27,017 nucleotides of DNA, from assembly GCA_003153055.1 (NCBI GenBank), contig PMBV01000031.1, positions 282-27,298 of the forward strand, in the 5' to 3' direction. Shown here piece after piece: positions 1 through 8,729 of this stretch; the first letter of the stretch is position 1, and every line of letters starts with the position of its first letter. The notes under the pieces are model-generated. The model saw nothing but the letters and a program-made list of their open reading frames with translations. It did not search any database and was not told the DNA's origin. Origin of the DNA: Myxococcales bacterium (GTDB lineage Bacteria; Myxococcota; Myxococcia; Myxococcales; Myxococcaceae). The translations under genes were made by a program, and so were the position numbers.

Positions 1-1275
1 CGAATCCGGTTGTTGCCCGTGTCTGCGATGTACAGCGCCCCGTCTCGACCCACGGCCAATCCCGTCGGGGCCGACAGCAGTGCGGCCGTCGCCAGGCCCA
101 CATCCCCACCGTAGCCCGTCTGCCCAGGCACCCCCGCGACTCGAAGCCACTGCCCCTGCCGCGTCGCTTTCATCACCGTCGAGCCAGTGCTGATGTACAC
201 CGCGCCGTCAGCCCCCACGGCAACGCCGGAAGGCGCCGTCAGGCCTGCATTCTGCGCCTTGCCTCCTTCCCCATTGAGGAGCGGCTGGCCTCCGGCCACC
301 GTCTCCAGCAGCCCGTCCAGCCTCACCCGCCGCACCTTGAGTCCCTGCGAGTCGGTCAAGTACACGCCCTTGGCGCCGCCCACGACGGCCGTCACTGGAT
401 TCAGCGAAGCGGCGGTGGCTGGCCCACCGTCGCCGCCCGTCCCACCACCGGCGATGGTGGTGATGACGCCCGAGACGTCGATGCGGCGGATCCGCGCCCC
501 ATCCGCCACCAACAGCGCGCCCGAGGCGTCGAAGCCGAGCCCCGCCGGACTGGAGAGTTGCGCGCTTGCCGCCGGGCCCGAGTCACCCGAGAAGCCTGCG
601 GTTCCGGTGCCGGCCACCGTGGAGATGAGGCCAAGGGCGTCGATGCGGCGAATTCGGTTGTTGCCGGAGTCGGCCACATACACCGCCCCGTCACCGCCCA
701 CCGCTACGTCCGTCGGACTGCACAGCTGCGCCGCCTCCGCACCTGCTCCGTCGCCTGAGGAACCGCATGTCCCAGTCCCCGCCACAGTCGACATGGTGCC
801 CATCGCGTCCACCATCCGCAGCCGGTGGTTGCCGGTGTCGGCGATGTAGAGACTCCCGTCCGACGCAAAAGCGAGCCCTTGCGGTGTATTCAGCATTGCC
901 TCGCTCGCGGGGCGTCCGTCGCCCGCGTAGCCGGCCACCAACATCCCCGTCACCGTCTCGATTGTCCCATCGGCCCGCAGCCGACGAATCCGGTTGGCGT
1001 CGACGAGGTACAGTCGGCCCCCTGTGCCAACGGCGAGGCGACCAGGACTCAGGCGTGCGCCGAGGGCAGGTAACCACTCTCCCTGGGAGACGCCCCCGCC
1101 GGCCACCTGAGAAATGACGCCCGCTGGCGACACCGCCCGCACCGTCATCGAGGCAACGTCGCTCACGTAGAGAGTCCCGTCGAGGCCCATCGCCAGCCCG
1201 GTGGGGTTGAGGGTGGCTCCCGCCGCGGGGCCGTTGTCGCCGGTGTAGGCTCTGCCCGTCCCTGCGATGGTGTCG
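1..1275 (-). repeat. NHL beta-propeller repeats (about eight, the last cut by the edge)
   Basis: The encoded protein shows recurring units of about 50-60 residues. Each opens with a VAGTG- or IAGGG-type turn followed by a GDGGPA-like segment, and closes with a strand such as LYIADTGNNRIR or VYVADSGNNRIRRI. Eight units are visible, some degenerate (for example VYISTGSTVMKA). This pattern is diagnostic of NHL repeats, which fold as beta-propellers; in Rhs and teneurin proteins the propeller sits next to the YD shell. Confidence 0.85.
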
Positions 1276-3092
1276 ATGTTGGGCGCCACCGTCTTCTCGA
1301 AGCCCGAGTACTTCTGGATGAGGCTGGGCCGCCAACCACCCAAGTCTGCCTTCAGGTTGTCAGCCCCGGGCGACACAGGAGATGCTGCCCGCATCTCCGC
1401 CGTCCATTCCTGCCACAGGGTGACTGTCTTGTCCGGACGAGAGAGGGTGTACGAGGCTGAGCCAGCCTGGCCCCATAGTCTGATGAATTCGGCACCCGTG
1501 GCGTAGACCAACGGGAAGACGTAGCCCGTGCGCCCACGGACTGTCGCCCGCCCTGCAGTGGGGCGCCCGTAGGTGTCCTTCCCGTCCCACGAGAAGGGCA
1601 TCATCTGCGGTGTCGGCGCGAGGCCTGTGTAGGAAAACTGCCGGCCAGCGACGGACACCTCCACCATCGCGGAACTGGCCACGCCCGAGGAGTGCCCCAT
1701 CATGATGGGAATGTTGAGGCCTCGGAGGCGCCCGGGGACGTCCTTGCTGCTGTAGACGAGAGAGAAGGGCACCCCCGTCAGCGGCAAGACTTCGCCGAGA
1801 CTCTGACTTCCGCACTCGATGATGCTGCCCGACTGACAAGTGTCCGACAGCGGCTCGTCCGGCTGCTGGGGTGGCTGCTCCTTAGGTGGCTCGGCCCCTT
1901 CAGGCAACGTCCAGGGAAAGTTGCAGTCCGTCGGCGTGAAGTGTCTCGCGGGCGTCCGCGTCAACACCCTCCCCGCGGGCCACGTCGCCCCCACCGCGCG
2001 GAGCTCCTCAGCAGTGACACCGACGCTGGCCAGGGCGCTGTCCGAATCGGCGACGCCGTCTCCGTCGACATCCAGGCTGGCCACCCCGCCCACCACATCG
2101 AGGACCTTCACAATCCGCCCGTTGTCCGCGGGTTGCCAGACGCCTGAGGTGCGATCATACGTGGCCACCGGCACGGCCGTGCCCACTCGGAAGCCGAGGA
2201 AGTTGTCGACGTACAACGCCACGGGCCTGTCAAACTCCACACTCACGGCCCCCGCCGCCCGCGCCTCGTCGAAGCCCACTTCAACCGCGTAGGTGTAGGC
2301 CACAGCGGGAGGAAGCGCCCCAGGCATGGCGCTGGGGCCTTGCTGTCCCACGGTGTACTCGGTGGCCCGGAAGGTGCCCTTGGCCATCGGCCGCCGCTCG
2401 CCCGACGGCATCACCATCGCCGCGGTGGTACCCGAGGGAAAGAAGACGCTGGCCTGCCGCACCCCGGCGTCGTCGGACACGACACTGCCCGAGGCCACCT
2501 GCGCCTCGAGAGCCCCAAAGGTGACGGCGGTAGTGAGAGGGTCCACCGCCAGCAGCGTCACGTCCTCCAGCCAGGCATAGTCGTTCCAGGGGACTACAGC
2601 CCGCCTCTGGGCCGGGAGGTGTCCGTCCAGTTGGAAGTCCAGCACCACCTCGCCACCTCCGTTGACGAGGAAGTCAAACTGCCCGTCGTCTTGCGTCGTC
2701 GCCACGCCCAGCTCCGGCCGGCCCAGGGCTGCCACCGTGACGCCCTTCAGTGCGGCGCCGTCGGCGCCCTTCACCCGCCCGCGGACGACGGCGACGCGCT
2801 CCTCGACGAGGACCCCAGCGTCAAGCCCTGCTTGGCGCGGCTGGAGGAAAGCCGTCGAGTCGACGAAGGGAGGAATCGCATTCACCGGGACTGGAGGTGC
2901 GCCGGAGTCCGGCGGACTGACGGCCCCTCCACCTCCGCCTGTGTCTCCGCCCCCACCGGCAGCACCTCCGCCGCCACCCCCAGTCACTGGCTCGACGCCG
3001 CCATCAACGGAAGGCTTGGGTCCCGGACACCCGAGGCCGAGGGACACGACTGCACACACGACGGGCCATATCCACCTTGAGGTCGAAGTCAT
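1..3092 (-). CDS. Rhs/NHL-repeat secreted protein, teneurin-like N-terminal half (partial, C-terminus outside window)
   Basis: The frame is open from ATG at 3092 to the left edge (1030 codons plus 2 nt), so the C-terminus is missing. Residues 1-22 form a signal sequence ending LGLGC; Cys22 suggests a lipoprotein, although -3 is Gly rather than the usual Leu. Then come a Gly/Pro-rich linker (about 25-70), a carboxypeptidase-regulatory/TTR-like beta domain (about 100-185), a region with RATEYTVG, MPGALPP and VDNFLGFRVG motifs familiar from bacterial Rhs proteins (about 190-400), an FN-plug-like segment (about 415-590; LTGVPFSLVYSS, VSVAGRQF, FSWDGKDTYGR, LGGW), and NHL repeats to the edge. This order is typical of Rhs/YD-repeat shell proteins, so a YD shell and perhaps a C-terminal effector are expected beyond position 1; neither is seen. 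It lies 13 nt downstream of the Ig-repeat lipoprotein gene, probably in one operon. The ribosome-binding site is weak. Confidence 0.85.
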   Translation of the reverse strand, partial: MTSTSRWIWPVVCAVVSLGLGCPGPKPSVDGGVEPVTGGGGGGAAGGGGDTGGGGGAVSPPDSGAPPVPVNAIPPFVDSTAFLQPRQAGLDAGVLVEERVAVVRGRVKGADGAALKGVTVAALGRPELGVATTQDDGQFDFLVNGGGEVVLDFQLDGHLPAQRRAVVPWNDYAWLEDVTLLAVDPLTTAVTFGALEAQVASGSVVSDDAGVRQASVFFPSGTTAAMVMPSGERRPMAKGTFRATEYTVGQQGPSAMPGALPPAVAYTYAVEVGFDEARAAGAVSVEFDRPVALYVDNFLGFRVGTAVPVATYDRTSGVWQPADNGRIVKVLDVVGGVASLDVDGDGVADSDSALASVGVTAEELRAVGATWPAGRVLTRTPARHFTPTDCNFPWTLPEGAEPPKEQPPQQPDEPLSDTCQSGSIIECGSQSLGEVLPLTGVPFSLVYSSKDVPGRLRGLNIPIMMGHSSGVASSAMVEVSVAGRQFSYTGLAPTPQMMPFSWDGKDTYGRPTAGRATVRGRTGYVFPLVYATGAEFIRLWGQAGSASYTLSRPDKTVTLWQEWTAEMRAASPVSPGADNLKADLGGWRPSLIQKYSGFEKTVAPNIDTIAGTGRAYTGDNGPAAGATLNPTGLAMGLDGTLYVSDVASMTVRAVSPAGVISQVAGGGVSQGEWLPALGARLSPGRLAVGTGGRLYLVDANRIRRLRADGTIETVTGMLVAGYAGDGRPASEAMLNTPQGLAFASDGSLYIADTGNHRLRMVDAMGTMSTVAGTGTCGSSGDGAGAEAAQLCSPTDVAVGGDGAVYVADSGNNRIRRIDALGLISTVAGTGTAGFSGDSGPAASAQLSSPAGLGFDASGALLVADGARIRRIDVSGVITTIAGGGTGGDGGPATAASLNPVTAVVGGAKGVYLTDSQGLKVRRVRLDGLLETVAGGQPLLNGEGGKAQNAGLTAPSGVAVGADGAVYISTGSTVMKATRQGQWLRVAGVPGQTGYGGDVGLATAALLSAPTGLAVGRDGALYIADTGNNRI

Positions 3093-3105
3093 CGCGGTTT
3101 CTCGG

Positions 3106-6100
3106 TTACGGGCAGGTGGGGGAGGGGTCGATGGCGTTGTTGGTAGTGATGACGGAGGGCACCCCCGTCGTCGCCGGCAACAGCGGGGCATTCAATACTG
3201 AGAGGTTGTCAGGGGGCGTCGTCTGCCCCACCGGCCAGCCGGAGCAACCGCAGTTGGCCAGGGTGGAGTCACACAGGCACTTCGACACCGGTGAGTCCAC
3301 CCAGTAGTTGTTGGACGCATCGATGGTGTACCCGCTGTTGTTGAAGACGTCGAAGCCCTTGTCGGCGAAGGCCCCCGTGGAGCAAGCCCCCTCCTTCCGG
3401 GTGGCATTGTTGCAGCGGAAGTGGTTCCTGATGTCCGTCCTCCCGGGATTGAGATTCACCGGCGCCAACCCGGGGTCCGACGACGAGCCCGGACTATTCA
3501 CGTAAACGCCGAAGTGATTGTTCTGCACGTAGGAGTTGTCGATGGAGGCATGCCCCGCCTCGACGTACAGCCCCGAGCATCCGTTGTACTGGAGCGCGAC
3601 ACTGGGAAGGTACGCCGTGGGATTGTTGACGGCTTCGTTCGGGTTCGCGCGAAGCGTGACCCCGTCCGCGTCGGCGCATTTCACCTGCATCCAAGCGCAG
3701 TTGTAGTCAACAAATGAGCCGGTCCCCTCCACCCAGACACCGTATTGAATCGGACGAGGCGACGGACATGGCTTGTTGGCCCCTGGGTCCACACCAATGA
3801 GGCCACTATGCGCAGCCACGCAGCTTCGGCCAGAGAAGACGCCGAGGCGTGCATGGCCCACCGCCGTACAGCCGGTGTACGATGCAGTCACCGACGGATT
3901 CGCATCCGACCTGCAAAGAATTCCAATGTCCACTTGGTCAATCCACCCACCGTAGAACTCCAACTTGCCGCCACTGTCTACCCGGGCGCCATTGGTGGTC
4001 CGCGTGACACCCATGTTGGATAGCCTGAGCCAAGGCACAACGCCACCATCGGCCACTACCTGGCGGGCCAAGCCCCCTTCGCTCGCACCCGACGGTACTC
4101 CGGCACTATCCACACCGAGAGTCCCGCCACTCGCCTGTGCCATCAGGCCGTCCGTCTCAGCCAAAAACACTGGCTTCCCTGCCACACCCTTCGCGTAGGC
4201 GGAATTGAGACTCACCGAAACCCCCTTCGAAAGCCGAACAGGGTACGTCTCTGCGGAGCTGAGGTTGCCGGCGGCGTCTCGGCTAACGTTAATGGACCAA
4301 CTATTCCCTCCGACGTTCTTCAGTGCCCGTCCTATGGTGAGACACGGGCCGCCCAGCCCCACCAGATTTGAGCGCCCGCAACAGGCATTGTCTACCCCCA
4401 CCAGTGGATTGGCATTGACCAGCACCGTCGTGTTGGTGAAGGCCGGGCACGTCTGGCAGTCCCCGTAGGCGAAGACGCGCCCGGCGGCACACTGACACTC
4501 CCCGCCCTGACATACCCCGTCGATGTTGGGCCCACAGACGGCTCCGTCAACCTTGGCCGGGTTCGGCCCCGCGTTCACACACGTCGACGTCCCAGTGAGG
4601 CACGACGTCTTCCCCGCGGCGCACGGGTCCGGTGCGGCGCACGCCGCGCCCTCCACGCACGAGGAGCAACTCCCGCCATTGCACACCAGATCCGTTCCAC
4701 ACGACTTCCCGTTGGGGGCATTGTTGCCAGTGTCGGTACACGTCTGCCCGGTAGCGGAGCAGGCAATAGTGCCCAGGTGGCACGCGTTGTCGGGAGTGCA
4801 CAGCGCCGACTGATTGCAGATGATGACATTCGTCCGGTCGCTCTTCGTCGAGTCTTGCACGCTCGTCACCGTCACCACGTCCTGCCCACCGAAGGACGGC
4901 GCAGTGTAGTTGCCCGCCGAATCAACCCGGCCACCTGCACCACCATCGGCCACCGTCCACGCCACGGCCGAATTCTGGGCGTTGGCCACCGCCGCAGTGA
5001 ATTTCAGCTGCGCACCCAACGCCACCACCGGGTTCTTCGGGCTCAACGTCACGACAATGGGCACCGGCGCCACCGTCACCGACGCACTGTCCTTCTTCGT
5101 CGTATCCACGACGCTGGTCGCCACCACCGCGTACGTCCCAGGCGTCGAGGGGCTCTGGTAGGTACCACCGGCCGCGACGGTGCCCCCTGCGGAGCCCTCT
5201 GCCACCGTCCACGTCACCGAGGTGTCTTTCGCCCCCGTCACCGTCGCGACGAAGAGCTGCGTCGTGGGCGTAGCTCCGGTGCTGTTGGCCGCCACCAGCG
5301 CCGCCGTCTTCGGCGCCACCGCTACCGACACCGCTGGCACCACAACGTCGACCGAGGCCGACTGGGTCGAATCCGCCACACTCGTCGCCGTCACCTTGTA
5401 CGTCCCCGCGGCGGCGGCCCCCTTCGGCGCAGTGAAGAGCCCTGCCGCCGAGACGGTGCCACCCGTGGCGGCCCAAACCAGCCTGGTGTCCGTCGTCCCG
5501 TTGACGGACGCGGTGTACTGCTGAGTTCCACCCTGCAGCACCGTCGCTGTCGTCGTTGGATTGGTGATGTTGACGTTGACAAGCGGCGCGTACTGCACCG
5601 TCACCGTCGCAGCATCGGACTTGAGGGAGTTGGCTGCGCTGGTGGCGGTGACAGCGTACGCCCCGGCCGTCGCTGGAGCCGTGTAGAGGCCAGTCGCAGA
5701 CACCGTGCCGCCGGTGGTAGTCCACGAGACGGTCTGGACGGCTGTCCCCGTCACCAACACCTGAAACTGCTTCGTTATCCCCACCTGCAGGGTCGCCGTT
5801 TTGGGCGACACCGCCACGACGACGTCCCGCACCGTCACGGTGGCCGAAGCCGACTTCTGGGGAGACGTCGAGGTGGTGGCCGTCACCAGGTAGTCCCCGG
5901 GAGTGGCGCCCGCGGTGAAGGTACCGGTGGCGTCAACCGTGCCTCCAGTCGCCGTCCAGGTGACGTCGGTGTTGGTCGCCGTCCCCGTGACGATGCCGGC
6001 GAAGCGCAGCTTCTCACCTGGGTTCAACGTCGCCGTCGGAGGACTCACCTTGACGGACACCGGCGACACCACCACCATCGCGCTGGCGGTGGCCATGGTG

Positions 6101-6837
6101 TCATCCTCGCTCGTCGCCGCCACGCTGTAGACGCCGTCGGTACCTGGGGCTGTGTAGAGGCCCCCATCGGTGATGGCTCCACCTGTGGCACTCCACTGCA
6201 CGGCCTTGTTCTCCGTCCCCGTCACGTTTGCCGCGAATTGCTGCGTGCCCCCAGGAAGAAGCGATGCCGACGGCGGGGAAAGCGAGACACCAATCACCCC
6301 TGTCACGGTGATGGCGGCCGCGGCCTGCTTCGTCGGCGCAGCCACCGAGGTGGCCGTCACGGTGACGACTTGTGCTGTGTCCGGCGCAGTGAAGAGGCCC
6401 GAGCCGGTGATGCTCCCTGCGGTCGCCGTCCAGGTGACGTCCGTAACAGTGGCTCCGGTGACGGTCGCATCGAGCTGAAGTGTCTCTCCATGCCTCAACT
6501 TGGCGAAGCTGGGCGTCACCTTCACCTCCACCTCCGGCTGGAGCTGCGACACCACCGTCACCTCAGCTGTGGCAGTGAGTTTCGAGTCGGCCACGGCCGT
6601 CGCCCGTACGTGGAAGGTGCTGGCCGTCGCTGGCGCGGTGTACAGGCCAGTCTCTGAAATGGAGCCGCCGCCCTCCTCGTCAACCGCCCACTTCACCGAC
6701 TTGTCCGTTTGCCCAGCAACGACTGCCTCGAATTGGACCGTTCCTCCCGGCTCCACGCTCGCAGTCGTTGGGGAAATCGTCACTGACGAGGCGCATCCAA
6801 CCAGAACCAGCGAAATCGTGACGGCTACTACTCTCAT
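3106..6837 (-). CDS. Large lipoprotein: eight Ig-like repeats, Cys-rich linker, right-handed beta-helix
   Basis: This is a 1243-aa protein, probably an outer-membrane-anchored surface adhesin. I chose ATG 6837 over an in-frame ATG 96 nt upstream because GGGGGAG precedes it at good spacing and it opens a clean lipoprotein signal with lipobox LVGC (Cys15). Residues about 18-672 hold eight tandem Ig-like (Big-type) repeats of about 75-85 residues sharing GGT...GLYTAP and VTATS motifs. Residues about 673-835 carry roughly 22 Cys in CNGGSC-like and CTP-like knots, common as linkers in myxobacterial surface proteins. From about 806, a segment with PCLTIGRAL then short strands with Asn/Gly turns (YVQNNHFGVYV, YTIDASNNYW) indicates a DUF1565-like right-handed parallel beta-helix. 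The Rhs/NHL gene follows 13 nt downstream. Ligand and function are unknown; the beta-helix could be a binding or a glycan-active fold, and no catalytic residues were identified. Confidence 0.85.
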   Translation of the reverse strand: MRVVAVTISLVLVGCASSVTISPTTASVEPGGTVQFEAVVAGQTDKSVKWAVDEEGGGSISETGLYTAPATASTFHVRATAVADSKLTATAEVTVVSQLQPEVEVKVTPSFAKLRHGETLQLDATVTGATVTDVTWTATAGSITGSGLFTAPDTAQVVTVTATSVAAPTKQAAAAITVTGVIGVSLSPPSASLLPGGTQQFAANVTGTENKAVQWSATGGAITDGGLYTAPGTDGVYSVAATSEDDTMATASAMVVVSPVSVKVSPPTATLNPGEKLRFAGIVTGTATNTDVTWTATGGTVDATGTFTAGATPGDYLVTATTSTSPQKSASATVTVRDVVVAVSPKTATLQVGITKQFQVLVTGTAVQTVSWTTTGGTVSATGLYTAPATAGAYAVTATSAANSLKSDAATVTVQYAPLVNVNITNPTTTATVLQGGTQQYTASVNGTTDTRLVWAATGGTVSAAGLFTAPKGAAAAGTYKVTATSVADSTQSASVDVVVPAVSVAVAPKTAALVAANSTGATPTTQLFVATVTGAKDTSVTWTVAEGSAGGTVAAGGTYQSPSTPGTYAVVATSVVDTTKKDSASVTVAPVPIVVTLSPKNPVVALGAQLKFTAAVANAQNSAVAWTVADGGAGGRVDSAGNYTAPSFGGQDVVTVTSVQDSTKSDRTNVIICNQSALCTPDNACHLGTIACSATGQTCTDTGNNAPNGKSCGTDLVCNGGSCSSCVEGAACAAPDPCAAGKTSCLTGTSTCVNAGPNPAKVDGAVCGPNIDGVCQGGECQCAAGRVFAYGDCQTCPAFTNTTVLVNANPLVGVDNACCGRSNLVGLGGPCLTIGRALKNVGGNSWSINVSRDAAGNLSSAETYPVRLSKGVSVSLNSAYAKGVAGKPVFLAETDGLMAQASGGTLGVDSAGVPSGASEGGLARQVVADGGVVPWLRLSNMGVTRTTNGARVDSGGKLEFYGGWIDQVDIGILCRSDANPSVTASYTGCTAVGHARLGVFSGRSCVAAHSGLIGVDPGANKPCPSPRPIQYGVWVEGTGSFVDYNCAWMQVKCADADGVTLRANPNEAVNNPTAYLPSVALQYNGCSGLYVEAGHASIDNSYVQNNHFGVYVNSPGSSSDPGLAPVNLNPGRTDIRNHFRCNNATRKEGACSTGAFADKGFDVFNNSGYTIDASNNYWVDSPVSKCLCDSTLANCGCSGWPVGQTTPPDNLSVLNAPLLPATTGVPSVITTNNAIDPSPTCP
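4822..6786 (-). repeat. Eight tandem Ig-like domain repeats (coding)
   Basis: Eight consecutive units are encoded here. Each starts with a strand like VKVSPPTATL, continues with a GGTQQF-type turn and VTWTATGGTV, and ends with GLYTAP...VTATS and a VTV strand. Units seven and eight contain a longer loop (TWTVAEGSAGG, AWTVADGGAGG). The units have diverged at the protein level but keep the core, which indicates old tandem duplication rather than recent copying. Confidence 0.85.
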
Positions 6838-7553
6838 AGACTCCCCCAAAGATGACGAATCAATGCCCACTATGGAGCACGACAACAGAATGAAAGCTGG
6901 TGCGAAAACAGGTGGGAATTGGACCCGTCGCATGCGTCCAAGGAAGCGCGGACCAGAGCGACACCTACCCCATCACCCTCTACTGCCGCTCCGTTCACTC
7001 GCGCTTGCCCCCGAAAGAGCCGCAGTAGAAGCCAGCTCGAGTTGCCAAAGTCAAACATCTTTGGTGTAGCGGCACGGAGAGACCAGCTCGAGACCGCAGC
7101 AACTTGGCACACGTCATGCCAACTCCCGGAGCTGGAGAGCTTCGGGAGGAAGGCTTCGACGTGCTTCGCCGTCAAGGCGTGACGCACGGCGACTACCGGG
7201 AAGCAGCCGTGGCGGCTGCTCCTCCCTCCTGCCCTGTCGTCATCGCCCCCTCCCGAGCGTTCGACCATGCCTGTAAAGGCGCCCGACCTCCGGATTCGTT
7301 ACACGGATTTCTTCCCGATGCGGAGCAGAGGAGAGCGGAATCCCACTGCTCGCCCTTGGTGACGTGGAACGCCAACGGCCCCCAGGCAGGAGGTAGCAGC
7401 CCAGGTGGCTGGGTTTGCCCAACGGGACATGGTCACGCAACCGCGAGTCGCAGCCGCCTCTCCGCACTGCTCGCCTCCGATGAGCCTCGCCCGAGAAGAC
7501 GATCGCTGCGCAGCAGGTCCGCAGGCGAGCGGATGAGGATGCTGGTGAGACCC
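6838..7553. other. 716-bp non-coding region upstream of the surface operon
   Basis: No convincing gene is visible. Short open frames exist on both strands, but none has a recognisable domain or coherent composition. The region lies downstream of the FecR-domain gene and upstream of the Ig-repeat lipoprotein gene, so it should contain the terminator of the former and the promoter of the latter. It holds several inverted repeats: the cluster at 7032-7122, described separately, and AGCAGCC/GGCTGCT at 7202-7220 with a 5-nt loop. No U-tract terminator was found. A decayed gene cannot be excluded. Confidence 0.5.
7032..7122 (-). promoter_or_regulatory. Candidate promoter/operator cluster for the surface operon
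   Basis: Three elements lie within 91 bp. A 10-bp direct repeat CCAGCTCGAG occurs at 7032-7041 and 7083-7092. The inverted repeat CCAAAG/CTTTGG occupies 7045-7050 and 7059-7064. The inverted repeat TTGGCA/TGCCAA occupies 7104-7109 and 7117-7122. The last has GG and GC spaced like the -24/-12 elements of a sigma-54 promoter on both strands (minus strand TGGCAT-N5-GTGC; plus strand TGGCAC-N5-ATGC). A minus-strand start near 7093 would give a leader of about 255 nt. The role is inferred from position and symmetry only. Confidence 0.35.
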
Positions 7554-8729
7554 CTATTCTCCGAGCTCAATCTCCGGCTTGAGGAGCTCCGGCGCATTGG
7601 GGATAGCTCGATGAATCAGACGAAAGCGGCTGGGCTTCGAAGCCGCGCCCGGCTCGGCTGCGTCGATCGACCGCACCCGCCAGTACCACACGCCCTCTGA
7701 CAGCCCGAGCACCACGCGTGCGCTCGGCTGGGTCACCTCCTCCGACCGGACAACCGGTTCGAAGGCCGGCGAGGCGGCGAGCTCGAGACGGTACCGCTCC
7801 GCGTCTGCCCGGGACGTCCAGCCGAAGGCCACCACGGCGCCCGGCGGAGCCAGCACCACCTCGCCCTCGGCTGGCGCGATCGCCGCCGGAGGGACATCTT
7901 CGACCAAGACAAAGCGACGGGCCTCGGAGATCGGCCTGCCCCGCTCGTCCAAGACACGCCACCAGGTGACCCCAGGCGTGGGCCGCTCCACCATCAGGCT
8001 CGTTCCCTGCACGACGAGGTCGCGATCCACGAAGGCGAACAGGCGATCATGCGCCAGCTGGACCCTGGCCCCGTGAGGAAGCGCTCCACTCCAACGCAGC
8101 TCCACGTCTCCCGGTGAGCCAGAGAAGACCTTGTGCCACTGCGCCTCGGGGGCGACCAGCTCCACCGGCCAGGGAGGAAGCAGCTCGACACCCTGGCTCC
8201 CCGCGACCGCGCGCTGGCCGGCCAGCACCGTGCGCGCCGGGCCCATGAGGACCGAACCTCGCCGCACGCTCAACTCGGCCACCGACTGGCCCAGCACCAC
8301 GCGCACCTCGCTCGACGCCTCGACGGTGGCGCGACCTGCCGGCGTGTCGAGAGAGAGCCCGCTCGCCCCCACCCGCCCCGACAGCGCGCCTTGGCGAAGC
8401 GTGAGGCGCCGACCCCTGGGCGCGTGCTCGACCACCACCAGCGAGCGCTCGTCGAGGAACAGCTCGGTGCCATCGTCGAAGCGGAGAGCCCCCGCGCCTC
8501 CTGGTGGGACGAAGACGGCGTCGGCGTCGAAGATGCCCATGCCCTTGACCAGCCGTTGCCAGCCCAAGGTCTCGCCAGGCCGGCGCTTGAGGTCTCCCAC
8601 GGCTTGAAACACCACCGCCGCGTGCACCGAATCCTCCGCCTCTCGCTCGGGCGGCCAGAGGCTCATCACCACCGCCGCGAGCGTCACCAGCGCGCCCGCC
8701 GTCGCCAGGATGACCTCGCGGGGGCTCAG
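7554..8729 (-). CDS. Membrane-anchored FecR-domain protein with Fn3-like C-terminal repeats
   Basis: About 391 aa. The N-terminus (REVILATAGALVTLAAVVMSLWP) is a single membrane anchor. It is followed by a FecR-type domain (about 30-190) with the pattern ALRFDDGTELFLDERS, LTLRQGALSG and TPAGRATVEAS. After that come two Fn3-like beta domains with ELRWSG...WWRV and YRLELA...GVWYWRV motifs. FecR domains occur in periplasmic sensors and in many uncharacterised envelope proteins; no cognate sigma factor or TonB receptor is nearby. The start is uncertain. CTG at 8729 overlaps the stop of the upstream receiver gene (CTGA), has AAGAAGG just upstream, and keeps the whole anchor. GTG 8687 or ATG 8666 would cut into the anchor. 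It is the last gene of a three-gene operon with two receiver proteins, suggesting envelope signalling or regulation; the function is unknown. Confidence 0.75.
   Translation of the reverse strand: MSPREVILATAGALVTLAAVVMSLWPPEREAEDSVHAAVVFQAVGDLKRRPGETLGWQRLVKGMGIFDADAVFVPPGGAGALRFDDGTELFLDERSLVVVEHAPRGRRLTLRQGALSGRVGASGLSLDTPAGRATVEASSEVRVVLGQSVAELSVRRGSVLMGPARTVLAGQRAVAGSQGVELLPPWPVELVAPEAQWHKVFSGSPGDVELRWSGALPHGARVQLAHDRLFAFVDRDLVVQGTSLMVERPTPGVTWWRVLDERGRPISEARRFVLVEDVPPAAIAPAEGEVVLAPPGAVVAFGWTSRADAERYRLELAASPAFEPVVRSEEVTQPSARVVLGLSEGVWYWRVRSIDAAEPGAASKPSRFRLIHRAIPNAPELLKPEIELGE

Noticed and set aside
4777..6657. Long plus-strand open frame (626 codons) opposite the Ig-repeat gene
   Set aside because: It is almost entirely Arg, His and Gly, mirrors the repeated antisense codons, and has no domain; it is a shadow of the Ig-like repeats.
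4822..6786. Repetitive DNA considered as a CRISPR or minisatellite array
   Set aside because: The periodicity is about 225-250 bp, is diverged, and translates into Ig-like domains; no short identical repeats with unique spacers.
7250..7300. TTCGA-containing stretches considered as tRNA T-arms
   Set aside because: No cloverleaf can be built around them and no acceptor stem pairs; the same holds for similar stretches near 20230 and 22768.
6870..7467. Three short minus-strand frames in the intergenic region, considered as decayed gene or transposase remnants
   Set aside because: No recognisable motif, no DDE-like residues, and no terminal inverted repeats or target duplications.
7104..7700. 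Plus-strand open frame of 198 codons covering the intergenic region and the end of the FecR gene
   Set aside because: No domain, no ribosome-binding site, mixed composition, and its 3' third is antisense to a supported gene.
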